A stretch of DNA of 64,000 nt from Roseiarcus sp963761435 (GCA_963761435.1 CAVXHJ010000020.1:62001-126000), one strand, 5' to 3'; numbered from the stretch's first letter, positions 1 to 9,408 are shown. The notes: generated from the letters alone by a model not told the origin. Program-made: numbers and translations.

Positions 1-1
1 C

Positions 2-250
2 GTCCGGGTCGCCGAGCAGCCGCGCGTCTCCCAACCAGCTCCGTTCTCTCAGGGGAGGACGGTCGTCACGCCGAACACCAGGATCGACGCCGAGCAGGCG
101 GGAGGACCCATCGCCATCGTCGGCGGTTCAAGTCTCAGAGCGCTGGTCAGCGGCCTGAATCGGATTGGCGTCAAGCCGCCGGGAATCATCGCGATTCTTC
201 AGGCGATCAAAACCGCGGGCGCGCTGCAGGCCGATCTGGTCATCCAATAG
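2..250 (+). CDS. flgI: Flagellar P-ring protein FlgI, C-terminal part
   Basis: The window opens inside this gene: 82 codons and a TAG stop are present and the 5' part is missing. FlgI polymerises in the periplasm to form the P-ring around the flagellar rod in the peptidoglycan layer. The visible end has the typical FlgI tail: a VSQPAPFS-type segment, then a LV-x-GLNRIGVKP helix and the closing stretch IIAILQAIKTAGALQADLVI. It lies 89 nt upstream of motE, the rhizobial order flgI-motE-flgH. Identification is firm from the C-terminal signature; the signal peptide cannot be seen. Confidence 0.9.
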   Translation, partial: VRVAEQPRVSQPAPFSQGRTVVTPNTRIDAEQAGGPIAIVGGSSLRALVSGLNRIGVKPPGIIAILQAIKTAGALQADLVIQ

Positions 251-338
251 GCCGCCCGTTCGCCGCCCCGGTTCGACTAAAAGTCAGCCCAGCGCAAGCC
301 GTGCGGTCGAGGATGACCGCCGTTTCCGAGGCGGATAG

Positions 339-899
339 ATGCCAGCTTCCCATTTCTCAAACGGCCCGACAAGTCCGTCGCGAGGCGGGGCGATATGGCT
401 CGGCGCCTTCGTCGCGGCCGCTTTGGTCCTGTGCCCGGCGAAGGCCCAGGACGGGCGGGCGCCGGATAGCCAAAAAGTCAGGGCGAACTCCGACAAGGCG
501 GCGGAAACCGACGCGAGCCGCTTCTGCGCCAACGTCGCGCCGTCGATCGCGGAGGCGCGCATCGCCTGGCAGACGAAGCGCCTGGGCGAACTCGACGCCG
601 AGGTCAAGCAGCGGCTCGCTGATCTCCAAAAAGTTGAGGCGTCCCTGCAAGAATGGGTCGCCAAGCGCGACGCCCTGCTCAAGACGGCCAGCGACGACCT
701 CGTCGCCATCTACACCAAGATGCAGCCCGAGAACGCCGCCATTCAGCTCAGCGCCATGGACGATCAAATGGCGGCGGCCATCCTCGCCAAACTCAAGCCC
801 AGCGCGGCGGGGGCGATTCTCAACGAGATGGAGGCGGAGCGGGCGAGCAAGCTTGCATCCTTCCTTTCGGGCGTGAGCGGCGCAGAGAAAAAATCCTGA
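339..899 (+). CDS. motE: MotE-like flagellar motor chaperone (MgtE-N-domain type)
   Basis: A 186-residue secreted protein with an N-terminal hydrophobic segment ending in an AKA-Q type cleavage site at about residue 36. A charged coiled-coil region follows (about residues 70-125, rich in Lys, Glu and Leu). The C-terminal part (about 120-180) carries the MQPENAA-x-QLSAMDDQMAAAILAKLKP pattern of the MgtE intracellular-N/MotE domain. In rhizobia MotE is a periplasmic chaperone for MotC, which helps regulate the motor. The position between flgI and flgH is the usual one. Its stop overlaps the flgH start (TGATG), implying translational coupling. The start at 339 gives a good signal peptide; other starts were not excluded. 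Confidence 0.82.
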   Translation: MPASHFSNGPTSPSRGGAIWLGAFVAAALVLCPAKAQDGRAPDSQKVRANSDKAAETDASRFCANVAPSIAEARIAWQTKRLGELDAEVKQRLADLQKVEASLQEWVAKRDALLKTASDDLVAIYTKMQPENAAIQLSAMDDQMAAAILAKLKPSAAGAILNEMEAERASKLASFLSGVSGAEKKS

Positions 900-1614
900 T
901 GCGGCTGACGCTGCCGCCGATTTGGCTCGCACTCGCAATGTCGGTGACCGGCTGCTGGAACAGCGCGAGCGAATTCATGCGCGAACCCTTCTTCTCTCCG
1001 GTCGGGGCCGGGCTTGCTCCAGAGGAGACGGCCGGCATCCAGAACGCCAATGCTATCTGCCCGCGCCGCAACCGCCTTCGAACGGACCGCCGCCGTCATT
1101 GTACAGCCAACCGCGCATCGCCCACGTGGGCGACATCGTGCGGGTGAATATTTCGATCAACGACAAGGCGACGCTCGGCAACGCCTCCGGCCGGTCGCAG
1201 ACCAACAAGGACGGGGTCGTCATCGACTTTGGCTATAACAGCGGATCCGCGGCGTCCTCGGCGAACCAGCCCTCCAAGGCTCTCGGAGACCTATCGACGC
1301 AGTCGTCCACCCAGGGCCAGGGCAACATCGACCGTTCCGAGCAAATTCAGGTGTCGGTGGCGGCGATCGTGACGCGCGTCCTCCCCAATGGAAATCTCGT
1401 CATCTCGGGGTCTCAGGAGGTGCGCGTCAACTACGAGCTGCGCCAGCTGACGGTCGCGGGCATCGTGAACCCGCTCGACATCTCGCTGAACAACAGCGTC
1501 GCCTACGACCGGATCGCCGAGGCTCGAATCTCCTACGGCGGGCGCGGACGCTCGGACGATTTTCAGCAGCCGCCCTGGGGACAGCAAGTTTACGACGCCG
1601 TCAGGCCATTCTAG
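899..1614 (+). CDS. flgH: Flagellar L-ring lipoprotein FlgH, broken by a frameshift
   Basis: FlgH is the outer-membrane lipoprotein of the L-ring. The start at 899 overlaps the motE stop. The first frame encodes a signal peptide with lipobox (VTGC, Cys about residue 18) and the family motif FFSPVGAGL. The rest of FlgH, from the proline-rich linker through VGDIVRVNISINDKA and the C-terminal beta-rich domain to SYGGRGRSDDF, is in another frame. The switch falls between about 1010 and 1065 and fits one missing base. The stretch after SLYS is also about 8 residues shorter than in usual FlgH, where a phenylalanine/aspartate-rich linker precedes RA-x-x-VGD. I think the frameshift is probably a sequence error, because both halves remain well conserved. 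Confidence 0.85.
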
Positions 1615-1625
1615 CCGGAGCGCCA

Positions 1626-2105
1626 ATGTCCACTTCCGCCTTGCCGAAAGGCGCCGCCGCCAGGGGCTCGCTGAGGCCGTCGTGGATCGAATTGGCGACC
1701 GTCGTCATTCTCGGGGCCTGCGTCGGCGCGGCTTTCGAGGCGTGGCGCGCGGCTTCGCGCCAGGAAGCGGACAAGTCCACGCAATCGACGGCCGGCGCGC
1801 CTTCGGCGGAGCCGTCGACCGTCATCGACCTGCCGCCGATCGTGACCAATCTCGGCGCGCCGCAAGAGACCTGGGTCCGGCTCGAAGGCTCGATCGTTTT
1901 CGACCCCAGGAAGTTGCCGCATCCCGAGGCGATGGCGGCCCGGATCGGCGACGACATCCTCGCCTACCTCCGCACCGTCTCCTTACGTCAGCTCGAGGGG
2001 CCGATCGGGCTCGAGAACATCCGTCAGGATCTCGGCGAACGGGCGGGGATCCGTAGCGACGGCAAGGTGCAGGCGTTCTTGATCCGGACGTTGGTGGTGC
2101 AATGA
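1626..2105 (+). CDS. fliL: Flagellar basal-body protein FliL
   Basis: This 159-residue single-pass membrane protein has a cytoplasmic N-terminus, one transmembrane helix at about residues 23-42 (WIELATVVILGACVGAAF), and a periplasmic domain ending in the typical FliL tail (IRSDGKVQAFLIRTLVVQ). FliL surrounds stator units and tunes motor torque. It sits 11 nt after flgH and overlaps fliP by ATGA (2102-2105), as in other rhizobial clusters. Length and ending match the family. Confidence 0.9.
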   Translation: MSTSALPKGAAARGSLRPSWIELATVVILGACVGAAFEAWRAASRQEADKSTQSTAGAPSAEPSTVIDLPPIVTNLGAPQETWVRLEGSIVFDPRKLPHPEAMAARIGDDILAYLRTVSLRQLEGPIGLENIRQDLGERAGIRSDGKVQAFLIRTLVVQ

Positions 2106-2836
2106 GACTAACATTCCGCGCCGCCGTCGCGCTCCTGATGACGCAGACACCGGCGGCCGCGCAGACGGTCGATCTCAACGCCCTCATTCCCGCCGGCGGC
2201 GCCACGGCGAGCGGCCGCATCATCGAGCTGGTGGCGATTCTGACCGTGCTCTCGGTCGCGCCTGGCCTTCTCATCATGGTCACGAGCTTCACGCGCTTCA
2301 TCGTCGCGCTCTCGTTCTTGCGTTCAGGCCTCGGCCTTCAGAGCGCGCCGGCCAATCTTGTCCTGATCAGTCTGTCGCTGTTCATGACCTTCTTCGTCAT
2401 GGCGCCGACCTTCGATCGCGCGTGGCAAAACGGGCTGAAGCCGATGATGGACAATGAGATCAGTCAGCAGGACGCGCTCGCCGCGGTGATCGAACCGTTT
2501 CGGGAGTTCATGCTCGGTCAGGTCCGTGAAAAGGACATGGCGCTGTTCGAGAGCCTGTCGAAAGGGCGCTTCGATATCGCGGACCGTTCAAAGGCGGACC
2601 TGAGGCTTCTCATACCGGCGTTCATGATTTCAGAGCTTCGCCGAGGCTTCGAGATCGGATTCCTGATCGTGCTGCCGTTTCTCGTCATCGACATGATCGT
2701 CGCGACGCTGACGATGTCGATGGGCATGATGATGCTTCCGCCTTCGGTCATCTCGCTGCCGGTTAAGATTCTCTTTTTCGTGCTGATCGACGGCTGGAAC
2801 CTGCTGATCGGGAGCCTCGTCCGCTCAGCGAGCTGA
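2102..2836 (+). CDS. fliP: Flagellar export-gate protein FliP
   Basis: FliP (244 aa) is a core subunit of the FliPQR export gate of the flagellar type III secretion system. It has a cleavable signal peptide (about residues 1-20, TPAAAQ) and four transmembrane segments. The strongly conserved blocks are all present: PGLLIMVTSFTRFIVALSFLR, then FFVMAPTFD, then LIPAFMISELRRGFEIGFLI, then MSMGMMMLPP and PVKILFFVLIDGWNLL. It is translationally coupled to fliL. After it come 146 non-coding bases before flgE, where a separate promoter for the hook genes could lie. Confidence 0.96.
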   Translation: MRLTFRAAVALLMTQTPAAAQTVDLNALIPAGGATASGRIIELVAILTVLSVAPGLLIMVTSFTRFIVALSFLRSGLGLQSAPANLVLISLSLFMTFFVMAPTFDRAWQNGLKPMMDNEISQQDALAAVIEPFREFMLGQVREKDMALFESLSKGRFDIADRSKADLRLLIPAFMISELRRGFEIGFLIVLPFLVIDMIVATLTMSMGMMMLPPSVISLPVKILFFVLIDGWNLLIGSLVRSAS

Positions 2837-2982
2837 CCGCGCGGGACGGCAATCGAGAAGATCGGCGATTTCCGAGCGAGCCGCTCGGCGGATAGCGCGC
2901 CGGTCCCTTCCGCCAACGCCGCCGGCGCCAGCCTCGCGCAAGGCCTTTGGCATCAAATGGAGGGCGTCCGCCGAGGGGTCCC

Positions 2983-4227
2983 ATGAGCATTCTGAACACC
3001 AGCGTTTCCGGAATGATGGCCGATTCCAACTGGCTCTCGTCGATCTCCCAGAATGTCGCCAACTCCAACACGACCGGCTACAAGAACGTCGAGACCGACT
3101 TTTCGTCCCTGGTCGACCAGATTGCCGGCGGCGACCCCGACTTCGGCGGCGTCGCCACGAGCCAGGTGTCGCTCAATTCGCTTCAGGGCAATGTCGTCTC
3201 CACCTCGACGCCGACCGACCTCGCCATCCAGGGTTCGGGCTTCTTCGTCGTGTCCGACGCCAGCGGCGCGCTCTATCTCACGCGCAACGGCTCCTTCACC
3301 CCCGACGCCTCGGGCAACCTCGTCAACAGCGCCGGCTATTATCTGATGGGCGAGGATGTTCAGAACGGCGCTTCGCCACTGGCGGCGAACTCGCTGACCG
3401 GGCTTGTGAAGGTCAATGTTCTCAATGCCGGGCAGACCGCGACGGCGACGACCGCCGCCTCGCTCACCGCCAATTTGCCCTCGACCGCCACGCCGGTCGC
3501 CGCCGCCAATCTGCCGTCCGCCAATTCTGCGACCTCGACCTACACCGAGGCGACCTCGCTCGTGGTCTACGACAATCTCGGCGGGGCGCACACGATCAAT
3601 CTCTACTTCACCAACACCGGGCCGAACACCTGGGAGGTCGACGCATACGACGCGGCGGACGCCTCCGCGAGCGGCGGCTTTCCCTATTCCTCCGGTCCGC
3701 TCGCCACCCAGACCCTGAATTTCGATCCGACGACCGGGGCGCTGTCCTCCGGATCGCCGCTCTCGATCGCGATTCCTAACGGGCAGCCGATGTCCCTTGA
3801 CCTGGGCGACACGACGCAGCTCGCGACGGGCTTCAACGTGACCGCCGCGACCGCGAACGGGAACGCCCCGAGCGGCATCACCGGCGTCACCGTCGGCGCC
3901 AACGGCGCCTTGACGTTCAACTATGCGAACGGGACGTCGAACTCGGCCTATGACATTCCGCTCGCCAATGTGGTGAGCCCCGACAATCTCGCCTCCGTCA
4001 ACGGCCAGGCCTACCTGCCGACCTCCGCTTCCGGGCCCGTCTATCTGGGAACCCCCGGCGGGGCTGGCTTTGGCTCGATCAAATCCTCATCGCTCGAAAG
4101 CTCGACTGTCGACCTGGCTACGGAGCTGACCGAGATGATCCAGGCGCAGAGCGCCTACGAAGCCAACTCCAAAGTGTTTCAGACCGGCGCCGATATTCTC
4201 GACGTTCTGAATGGGTTGAAGCCATAA
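2983..4227 (+). CDS. flgE: Flagellar hook protein FlgE
   Basis: This is a 414-residue hook subunit. I chose the start at 2983 because it gives the canonical N-terminus MSILNTSVSGMMADSNWL and has a GAGGGG-like ribosome-binding site just upstream; an in-frame ATG at 2947 would add 12 unrelated residues. The N-terminal flagellar rod motif (ISQNVANSNTTGYKN) and the C-terminal helix (LTEMIQAQSAYEANSKVFQT-type) frame a Ser/Thr/Ala-rich middle domain. It forms the universal joint outside the cell. It leads a run of axial-protein genes (flgE-flgK-flgL) followed by flaF and flbT. Confidence 0.95.
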   Translation: MSILNTSVSGMMADSNWLSSISQNVANSNTTGYKNVETDFSSLVDQIAGGDPDFGGVATSQVSLNSLQGNVVSTSTPTDLAIQGSGFFVVSDASGALYLTRNGSFTPDASGNLVNSAGYYLMGEDVQNGASPLAANSLTGLVKVNVLNAGQTATATTAASLTANLPSTATPVAAANLPSANSATSTYTEATSLVVYDNLGGAHTINLYFTNTGPNTWEVDAYDAADASASGGFPYSSGPLATQTLNFDPTTGALSSGSPLSIAIPNGQPMSLDLGDTTQLATGFNVTAATANGNAPSGITGVTVGANGALTFNYANGTSNSAYDIPLANVVSPDNLASVNGQAYLPTSASGPVYLGTPGGAGFGSIKSSSLESSTVDLATELTEMIQAQSAYEANSKVFQTGADILDVLNGLKP

Positions 4228-4251
4228 GGCCGATTAAGCCTGGGAATCTCG

Positions 4252-5755
4252 ATGAGCCTGTCGGCCGCGTTCAACGTCATCAGCTCTTCGTTCGCCGCCA
4301 ACTCGGCGCAGACCGCCGTCGTCTCGAACAACATCGCCAACGCCAACACGCCCGGCTATTCGCGCGAGATCGCGAATGTGGTGACGAATTCCTATGGCGG
4401 CGCGGATGTCGCTTCTGTCACCCGCGAGGCCAACGTCGCGCTTCTGGATCAGGTCTCGAGCTCCACAGCCCAGGCGGCGACGCAACAGGCGATTTCCGCT
4501 GGGCTGTCGACGCTCGCCGCGACCGTTGACGATAGTTCATCTTCCTCTTCGACATCGGGGGCGAGCCAGAACGGCGCGTCGCCCTCGGCCATGCTCGCCA
4601 ATCTGCAAAGCGCGCTGACCACCTACGAAGACTCGCCGGCTTCGCCCTCAGCCGCCGAGGCCGCCGTATCGGCCGCCTCCGATCTCGCCGCCTCGCTCAA
4701 CAAGGCGAGCGCGACGGTCGCGCAGGTTCGCGAACAGGCCGATCAGAACATGGCGGCGTCGGTCGACACGATCAATTCATTGCTGAGCCAGTTCACCGCC
4801 GCCAACAACGCCGTTGTCACTGGGCTTCAGACCGGCGCCAACGTCGCCAGCGCCGAGGATACGCGCAATTCGATCGTGACCCAGCTCTCGCAGCAGGTCG
4901 GCGTCTCGACCGTCACCGCCGCGAATGGCTCAGAGTCGATTTACACCGACAGCGGCGTCACCCTGTTTCAGAATACGCCCCGCGTCGTCGCCTTCACTCC
5001 GACCCCGACGCTGGTCGACGGCGCCAACGGCGGGCCAGTCACCGTCGACGGCGTGCCGATCACAGGCGCCAATTCGCCGATGCCGATTCAATCAGGCGCG
5101 CTCGCCGGCTACGCAGCCCTGAGGGATACGCTCGCGCCTGAATATCAGGCCCAGCTCGACCAGATCGCCGGCGGCCTCATCAACGCATTCTCGGAAAGCG
5201 ATCAGTCGGCAACCCCCACGCTGCCATCCCTGCCGGGCCTGTTCACCACCCCGGGAGCGACCGGCCTGCCCGCGATGTCGGCGACGACGGGTCTCGCCGA
5301 TGCGATCGAAGTCAATCCGAATGTCGACCCATCGCAGGGCGGCAACCCGAATCTCTTACGCGACGGCGGCGTCTCCGACCCCGGAAACCCAGCCTACACC
5401 TACAACACGACCGGCTCGGCGAGTTATACCGGACGCATCCAGCAACTCGCCGGCGAGATCGGCGCGACCCAGAGCTTCGATCCGTCCGCCGGCCTCGGCT
5501 CCTCATCGAGCCTCGCCGACTACGCCAACGCCTCGGTGAGCTGGCTAGCAAGGGGCGAACCAGCAGGCCGCCGACTCCTCCTCGTATCAGAGCGCGCTCG
5601 TTTCCCAGGCGACCTCGGCGCTGTCGAACGCGACCGGCGTCAATCTCGACGCCGAGATGACCAACATGCTCAATCTCGAAAATTCATACGCGTCGTCAGC
5701 GAAGCTCCTGACCACCGTCACCAGCATGTTTTCCGCGCTTCTGGACGCCGCATGA
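4252..5755 (+). CDS. flgK: Hook-filament junction protein FlgK, frameshifted near the 3' end
   Basis: FlgK (HAP1) links hook to filament. The N-terminus (SLSAAFNVISSSFAANSAQT, then SNNIANANTPGYSRE) is diagnostic. The reading frame is lost at the run GGGG at 5552-5555: removing one G restores the typical FlgK end (SYQSALVSQATSALSNATG, then LDAEMTNMLNLENSYASSAK and a final ALLDAA stop at 5755). Without correction the frame reads on into flgL and makes a false 855-residue FlgK-FlgL fusion. The homopolymer position makes a base-calling error more likely than real loss. The corrected stop overlaps the ATG of flgL at 5752. Confidence 0.9.
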
Positions 5756-6819
5756 CGACTATGAGCGCCAACTTCGTGTCCAGCCAGACCCTGGCCAACA
5801 GCCTCGTGGCGCCGGTCATGCAGGCCCAGTCGTCGCTGACCACGGCGATGACAGAGGAATCGACCGGCCAGTACGCCAATCTCGGCCTGGAGCTCGGCGA
5901 ACAATCCGGCTACGAGCTTTCGATCAAGGAGCAGGCCGGCCTGCTCCAGGCGCTCACCGCCGGCAACAGCGCCGTGTCGACGAACCTGTCGACCGCGCAA
6001 AGCGCCCTTTCCGCGATCAGCTCCAGCGCGCAGACCACCCTGAACGACCTGGCGACGTGGACGCCAAGCGCCAATTCCGGGGCTTCGCTGCAGAATATGG
6101 GCCAGTCGGCGCTGCAGTCGCTTGTCGCCTCGGCGAATACGACGTCGGGCGATCAATATGTCTTCGGCGGAATCAATTCCGCGGTCGCGCCAATGGCCGA
6201 CTATTATTCGACCCCTACATCCGCCGCCAAGACCGCGATCGACCAGGCGTTTCAGACCGCGTTCGGGGTCCTGCCGACCGACCCGGCGGCCGCCAACATC
6301 TCGGCTTCGGCGCTGCAGAGTTTTCTTGCGGGCCCGTTCGCCGCGCTTTTTCAGGGGACCTCGTGGAGCGCGGACTGGTCGTCGGCCTCGAGCGCCAACA
6401 CCAGCGCCGAGATCGCTCCCGGCCAGATCGTCACGACCTCGACCAACGCCAATCAGGCCGGCTTTCAGGAGCTGGCCCAGGCTTACGCGATGCTCAGCGA
6501 ATTCGGCGGATCGCAGCTCAGCGGCGCCGCGCAACAGGCTGTCGCGACGGCCGCGACATCGCTCGTCTCGCAGGGCATCAACTCCATGACCAATATTCAG
6601 GCCGGGCTCGGCTCGGCCCAGAGCGCGGTCAGCGACGCCAACGATACGATGAACTCGCAGCTCACGATCCTCGAACAACAGGTCGACAATCTTGACGACG
6701 TCAACGCCAACACGACGGCGGCCCAGATCAGCAGCCTGACCAATCAGATCCAGATGGCCTACGAGCTCACGTCGCGCCTGCAGCAGCTCAATCTGGCGCA
6801 ATACCTGCCTGTCCCCTGA
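5752..6819 (+). CDS. flgL: Hook-filament junction protein FlgL
   Basis: FlgL (HAP3) is the second junction protein, joining FlgK to flagellin. The protein starts MTTMSANFVSSQTLANSL and shows flagellin-type terminal helices: about residues 10-140 (TLANSLVAPVMQAQSSL, then ISSSAQTTLNDLATW) and the last 60 residues (LTNQIQMAYELTSRLQQLNL). The start at 5752 overlaps the flgK stop by ATGA; an in-frame ATG at 5761 is an alternative. At about 355 aa it is normal for alphaproteobacterial FlgL. It is followed 16 nt later by flaF. Confidence 0.88.
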   Translation: MTTMSANFVSSQTLANSLVAPVMQAQSSLTTAMTEESTGQYANLGLELGEQSGYELSIKEQAGLLQALTAGNSAVSTNLSTAQSALSAISSSAQTTLNDLATWTPSANSGASLQNMGQSALQSLVASANTTSGDQYVFGGINSAVAPMADYYSTPTSAAKTAIDQAFQTAFGVLPTDPAAANISASALQSFLAGPFAALFQGTSWSADWSSASSANTSAEIAPGQIVTTSTNANQAGFQELAQAYAMLSEFGGSQLSGAAQQAVATAATSLVSQGINSMTNIQAGLGSAQSAVSDANDTMNSQLTILEQQVDNLDDVNANTTAAQISSLTNQIQMAYELTSRLQQLNLAQYLPVP

Positions 6820-6835
6820 CGCGCAAAGGGTCGCG

Positions 6836-7183
6836 ATGTACGAATTCGCTTATAACGAAGTGATCGAAGATTCGCGCCAGACCATGCGCGCCCGCGAACG
6901 CCAGGCGATGGATCGCGTGATCGCGATGCTGCGCGCGGCGCAGGAGAAGGGCCCGCAGTCCCGTGAGCGCGTGGACGCGCTGTTTTATCTGCGCAGCCTC
7001 TGGATGATCTTTCTCAGTGACCTCAACGACCCCAACAACGAGCTGCCGGACCAGCTCAGGGCCGGGATCATCTCGATCGGCATCTGGATGAACAAGGAGA
7101 TCGATCGCGTGCGAGGCGGCCTCACCAACGACCTGACGCCAATGATCGAAATCAACCAGCTGATCCGTGACGGGTTGAAGTGA
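6836..7183 (+). CDS. flaF: Flagellin synthesis regulator FlaF
   Basis: FlaF (115 aa) is an alphaproteobacterial protein needed for flagellin synthesis and secretion; it works against FlbT. The sequence has the family landmarks MYEFAYNEVIEDS, LFYLRSLWMIFLSDL, ELPDQLRAGIISIGIWM and the closing IEINQLIRDGLK. It is cytoplasmic and all-helical. The flaF-flbT pair after flgL is a hallmark of this flagellar type and supports the taxonomic assignment. Confidence 0.95.
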   Translation: MYEFAYNEVIEDSRQTMRARERQAMDRVIAMLRAAQEKGPQSRERVDALFYLRSLWMIFLSDLNDPNNELPDQLRAGIISIGIWMNKEIDRVRGGLTNDLTPMIEINQLIRDGLK

Positions 7184-7192
7184 GGGGCGCCC

Positions 7193-7597
7193 ATGAACAT
7201 CACGCTCAGAGCCGGAGAAAGATTCTTCATCAACGGCGCAGTCATCCGCATCGACCGAAAGGCGTCGATCGAGCTTTTGAACGAGGTCACCTTTCTTCTC
7301 GAAAACCATGTCATGCAGGCCGACGAGGCGACGACCCTCGTGCGGCAGATCTATTTCGCGGTCCAGATCATGCTCATGGACCCGACGGCCGCCCCCGGCG
7401 CCGCGCCGCTGGCCCGTTCGCTCGTCGAATCGGCGCTTCAGACCTATCGCGCGCCTGAAATGACCGCAGGCCTCAAAGGCGTCGCTGCGTCTCTAGCCCG
7501 CAGTCGCAATTTCGAGGCGCTGAAGGCCCTGCGCGGCCTCTTCCCACTGGAAGACAAGGAGCTTCAGCCGCCCGCCGAAACCCCGAGCGCCGCCTAA
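7193..7597 (+). CDS. flbT: Flagellin mRNA regulator FlbT
   Basis: FlbT (134 aa) binds the 5' leader of flagellin mRNA and destabilises it when flagellum assembly is incomplete (known from Caulobacter). The N-terminus MNITLRAGERFFINGAVIRIDRK and the segment VTFLLENHVMQADEATTLVRQIYFAVQ are typical. It lies 9 nt after flaF; a purine-rich GAGGGG site precedes the start. The last 15 residues are proline/alanine-rich and not conserved. Confidence 0.95.
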   Translation: MNITLRAGERFFINGAVIRIDRKASIELLNEVTFLLENHVMQADEATTLVRQIYFAVQIMLMDPTAAPGAAPLARSLVESALQTYRAPEMTAGLKGVAASLARSRNFEALKALRGLFPLEDKELQPPAETPSAA

Positions 7598-7612
7598 AAA
7601 AAGGAGAACGCC

Positions 7613-8029
7613 ATGACCGTCACCGCCGCTTCGCCCGTTGCCGTTCCCGCCTCGTCGACTTCGTCCGCCTCATCCGCGTCCGCGGCCGCCGCGACGCAAG
7701 GCCTCGGCTACAACGACTTTCTGACCCTTCTGATGGCGGAGATGAAGAACCAGGACCCTACTCAGCCGATGGACCCGTCGCAGATGGTGTCGCAACTCGC
7801 GACCGTCTCCGAGGTTGGACAGGCGGTGCAGACCAATACGACGCTCAATTCGCTGCTGACGGCGACTTCGCTTTCGCAAGCCGAGCAGCTGATCGGCCAG
7901 ACGATCGCCTCTTCCGACGGGACGACATCGGGCCAGGTTTCCTCGGTCAGCGTCTCCACGACAGGCGCGGTCGCCAACCTCACCAATGGCGGGACGGTGT
8001 CGCTCGCCAATGGCGCGACCGTGCAATGA
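7613..8029 (+). CDS. flgD: Hook-capping / hook assembly protein FlgD
   Basis: FlgD (138 aa) scaffolds hook polymerisation and is itself exported. After a Ser/Ala-rich N-terminus comes the conserved export and capping motif (NDFLTLLMAEMKNQDPTQPM, then QMVSQLATVSEVGQ), followed by a short Ser/Thr-rich C-terminal part. It lacks the large C-terminal Tudor/FnIII domains of enterobacterial FlgD, which is normal for rhizobia. It has a strong AAGGAG ribosome-binding site and overlaps fliQ by ATGA (8026-8029). Confidence 0.93.
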   Translation: MTVTAASPVAVPASSTSSASSASAAAATQGLGYNDFLTLLMAEMKNQDPTQPMDPSQMVSQLATVSEVGQAVQTNTTLNSLLTATSLSQAEQLIGQTIASSDGTTSGQVSSVSVSTTGAVANLTNGGTVSLANGATVQ

Positions 8030-8296
8030 ACGAAGGCGACGCGATCGATCTCGTCCAGTCGGCGATCTGGATGGTCGTGGTCGGCGCCGGCCCTTGCGTT
8101 GGCGCGGCGATGGCGGTGGGCGTGGTCATCGCGCTCCTGCAGGCCTTGACCCAGATTCAGGAGATGACGCTGACCTTCGTGCCGAAGATGATCGCGGTCT
8201 TCGTCGCCGCGAGCCTGACCGCCTCGTTCGTCGGCGCCAAGTTCTCGATTTTCACCGAGTTCGGTCTATGCGCGAATCGAGCAGGGGTACAAGTGA
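8026..8296 (+). CDS. fliQ: Flagellar export-gate protein FliQ, frameshifted at its 3' end
   Basis: FliQ is a small two-helix subunit of the FliPQR export gate. Residues 1-80 show the family pattern (MNEGDAIDLVQSAIWMVVVG, then ALTQIQEMTLTFVPKMIAVF). The usual C-terminal ending (VYARIEQGYK then TGA at 8294) appears only after dropping one base near 8263-8265 (GAGTTCGG); uncorrected, the frame runs on to 8367 with an unrelated tail. The expected length (about 89 aa) matches the corrected version. The next flagellar gene, flhA, lies on the far side of a gene on the opposite strand. Confidence 0.88.
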
Positions 8297-8376
8297 GCGC
8301 AAGAAGCATGATGGGATTTGTCGGAATTGGGTCCGTCATTGCTTCGTCGTCGCCCTTCTGCCCATGACGATCCAGA

Positions 8377-9408
8377 TCAGGCAGCCCAAAGGGAGGGAAA
8401 CTGGGCGCCGAGCCATTTCGCCAGCGCCGCATTGACCTCGACCGGCCTCTCCTGCGCCATCCAGTGGCCGGAGGCGATCCTCGTTTCAGTCAGGTTGTGG
8501 CAGTGGGCGCGCATCGGCTCGGCGAGGGGCGAGACGATGGTCTCGCAGATGACGTCGTATTCGGCATGCAGAAACAGGACCGGCATCTCGAGCCGCCAAT
8601 TGGCCTTCGCCCGCTCGGCATAGGCGAGATTGGCCTTCCAGTTCATGTACCAGCTGCATGGGCCGAAGAACCCGTTGCGCTCGAGCGCCGAGACGTAGCC
8701 GCGCTCCTCCTCCTCGTCCAGGATGGCCGGGTCGCGCGGCGCATCGGGCGCGGGCCTGCCGCCGGGACCAAAGTAGCCGCCGTTGGCGCGAATGAAAGAG
8801 GTGCGCGCCGGTTTGCCCCTGGCCGCCGGATCGCCCGCGCGGAAGAGCGCGCGGACGGTCCTGCCGACGTCGCGTTCAAAACCGGCGACCGCCGCATCGA
8901 AACTCTCGCGATAGAACAGCTGATAGTCCCATTGCGCCGCCGGAAACTTGTCGGGCGGATAGACGGCTCGGTCGGCGAGAGGAAGCACGGTTTCGACCGC
9001 GAACCCATCCGGCTGGTAAGGAACGCATAGGCACGCAACCCCGTGGCAAAGCTCGGGATGCTCCTGGGCGATCGACCAGACGACCGGCGCGCCCCAGTCG
9101 TGGCCGACCCAGATCGCCTTTTTCGCCCCGAGCGCGCCAAGAAGCTCGACCATGTCGGCGACGGTCGCCTCCAGCGCATAGTCGTCGTGGCGCGGATGGA
9201 CGCTCGAGCGCCCGTAGCCGCGCATGTCGGGGGCAACCGCGCGAAACCCGAGGACGCCGAACGCGGGAAGCTGCTCGCGCCAGGAGATCGACAGCTCCGG
9301 CCAGCCGTGCAGGAAGATGATCGGCGTCGCCTCCGCAGCGCCGCAGGAAAGGTAGAAGGTCGTATGCCGCGCGCTCTTGGCGACATGCTCGAGGACCGGA
9401 AAGCTCAT
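8377..9408 (-). CDS. Alpha/beta hydrolase, soluble epoxide-hydrolase type
   Basis: This 343-residue protein has the epoxide-hydrolase motif set: HGWPE oxyanion motif, DMRGYGRSS, nucleophile elbow GHDWGA with Asp as nucleophile, two Tyr candidates in the cap (about residues 165-260), acid in HAEYDVICE and the catalytic His in SGHWMAQERP. Such enzymes hydrolyse epoxides to diols; fluoroacetate dehalogenases use a similar Asp-His-Asp set, so the substrate is not certain. It lies on the minus strand between fliQ and flhA, breaking the usual flagellar order, so it looks like an inserted cargo gene. No mobile-element ends are visible beside it. Confidence 0.85.
   Translation of the reverse strand: MSFPVLEHVAKSARHTTFYLSCGAAEATPIIFLHGWPELSISWREQLPAFGVLGFRAVAPDMRGYGRSSVHPRHDDYALEATVADMVELLGALGAKKAIWVGHDWGAPVVWSIAQEHPELCHGVACLCVPYQPDGFAVETVLPLADRAVYPPDKFPAAQWDYQLFYRESFDAAVAGFERDVGRTVRALFRAGDPAARGKPARTSFIRANGGYFGPGGRPAPDAPRDPAILDEEEERGYVSALERNGFFGPCSWYMNWKANLAYAERAKANWRLEMPVLFLHAEYDVICETIVSPLAEPMRAHCHNLTETRIASGHWMAQERPVEVNAALAKWLGAQFPSLWAA

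Noticed and set aside
4252..6819. An apparent 855-residue FlgK-FlgL fusion protein
   Set aside because: The join comprises an off-frame stretch; removing one G at 5552-5555 gives a normal FlgK end and a normal separate FlgL start.
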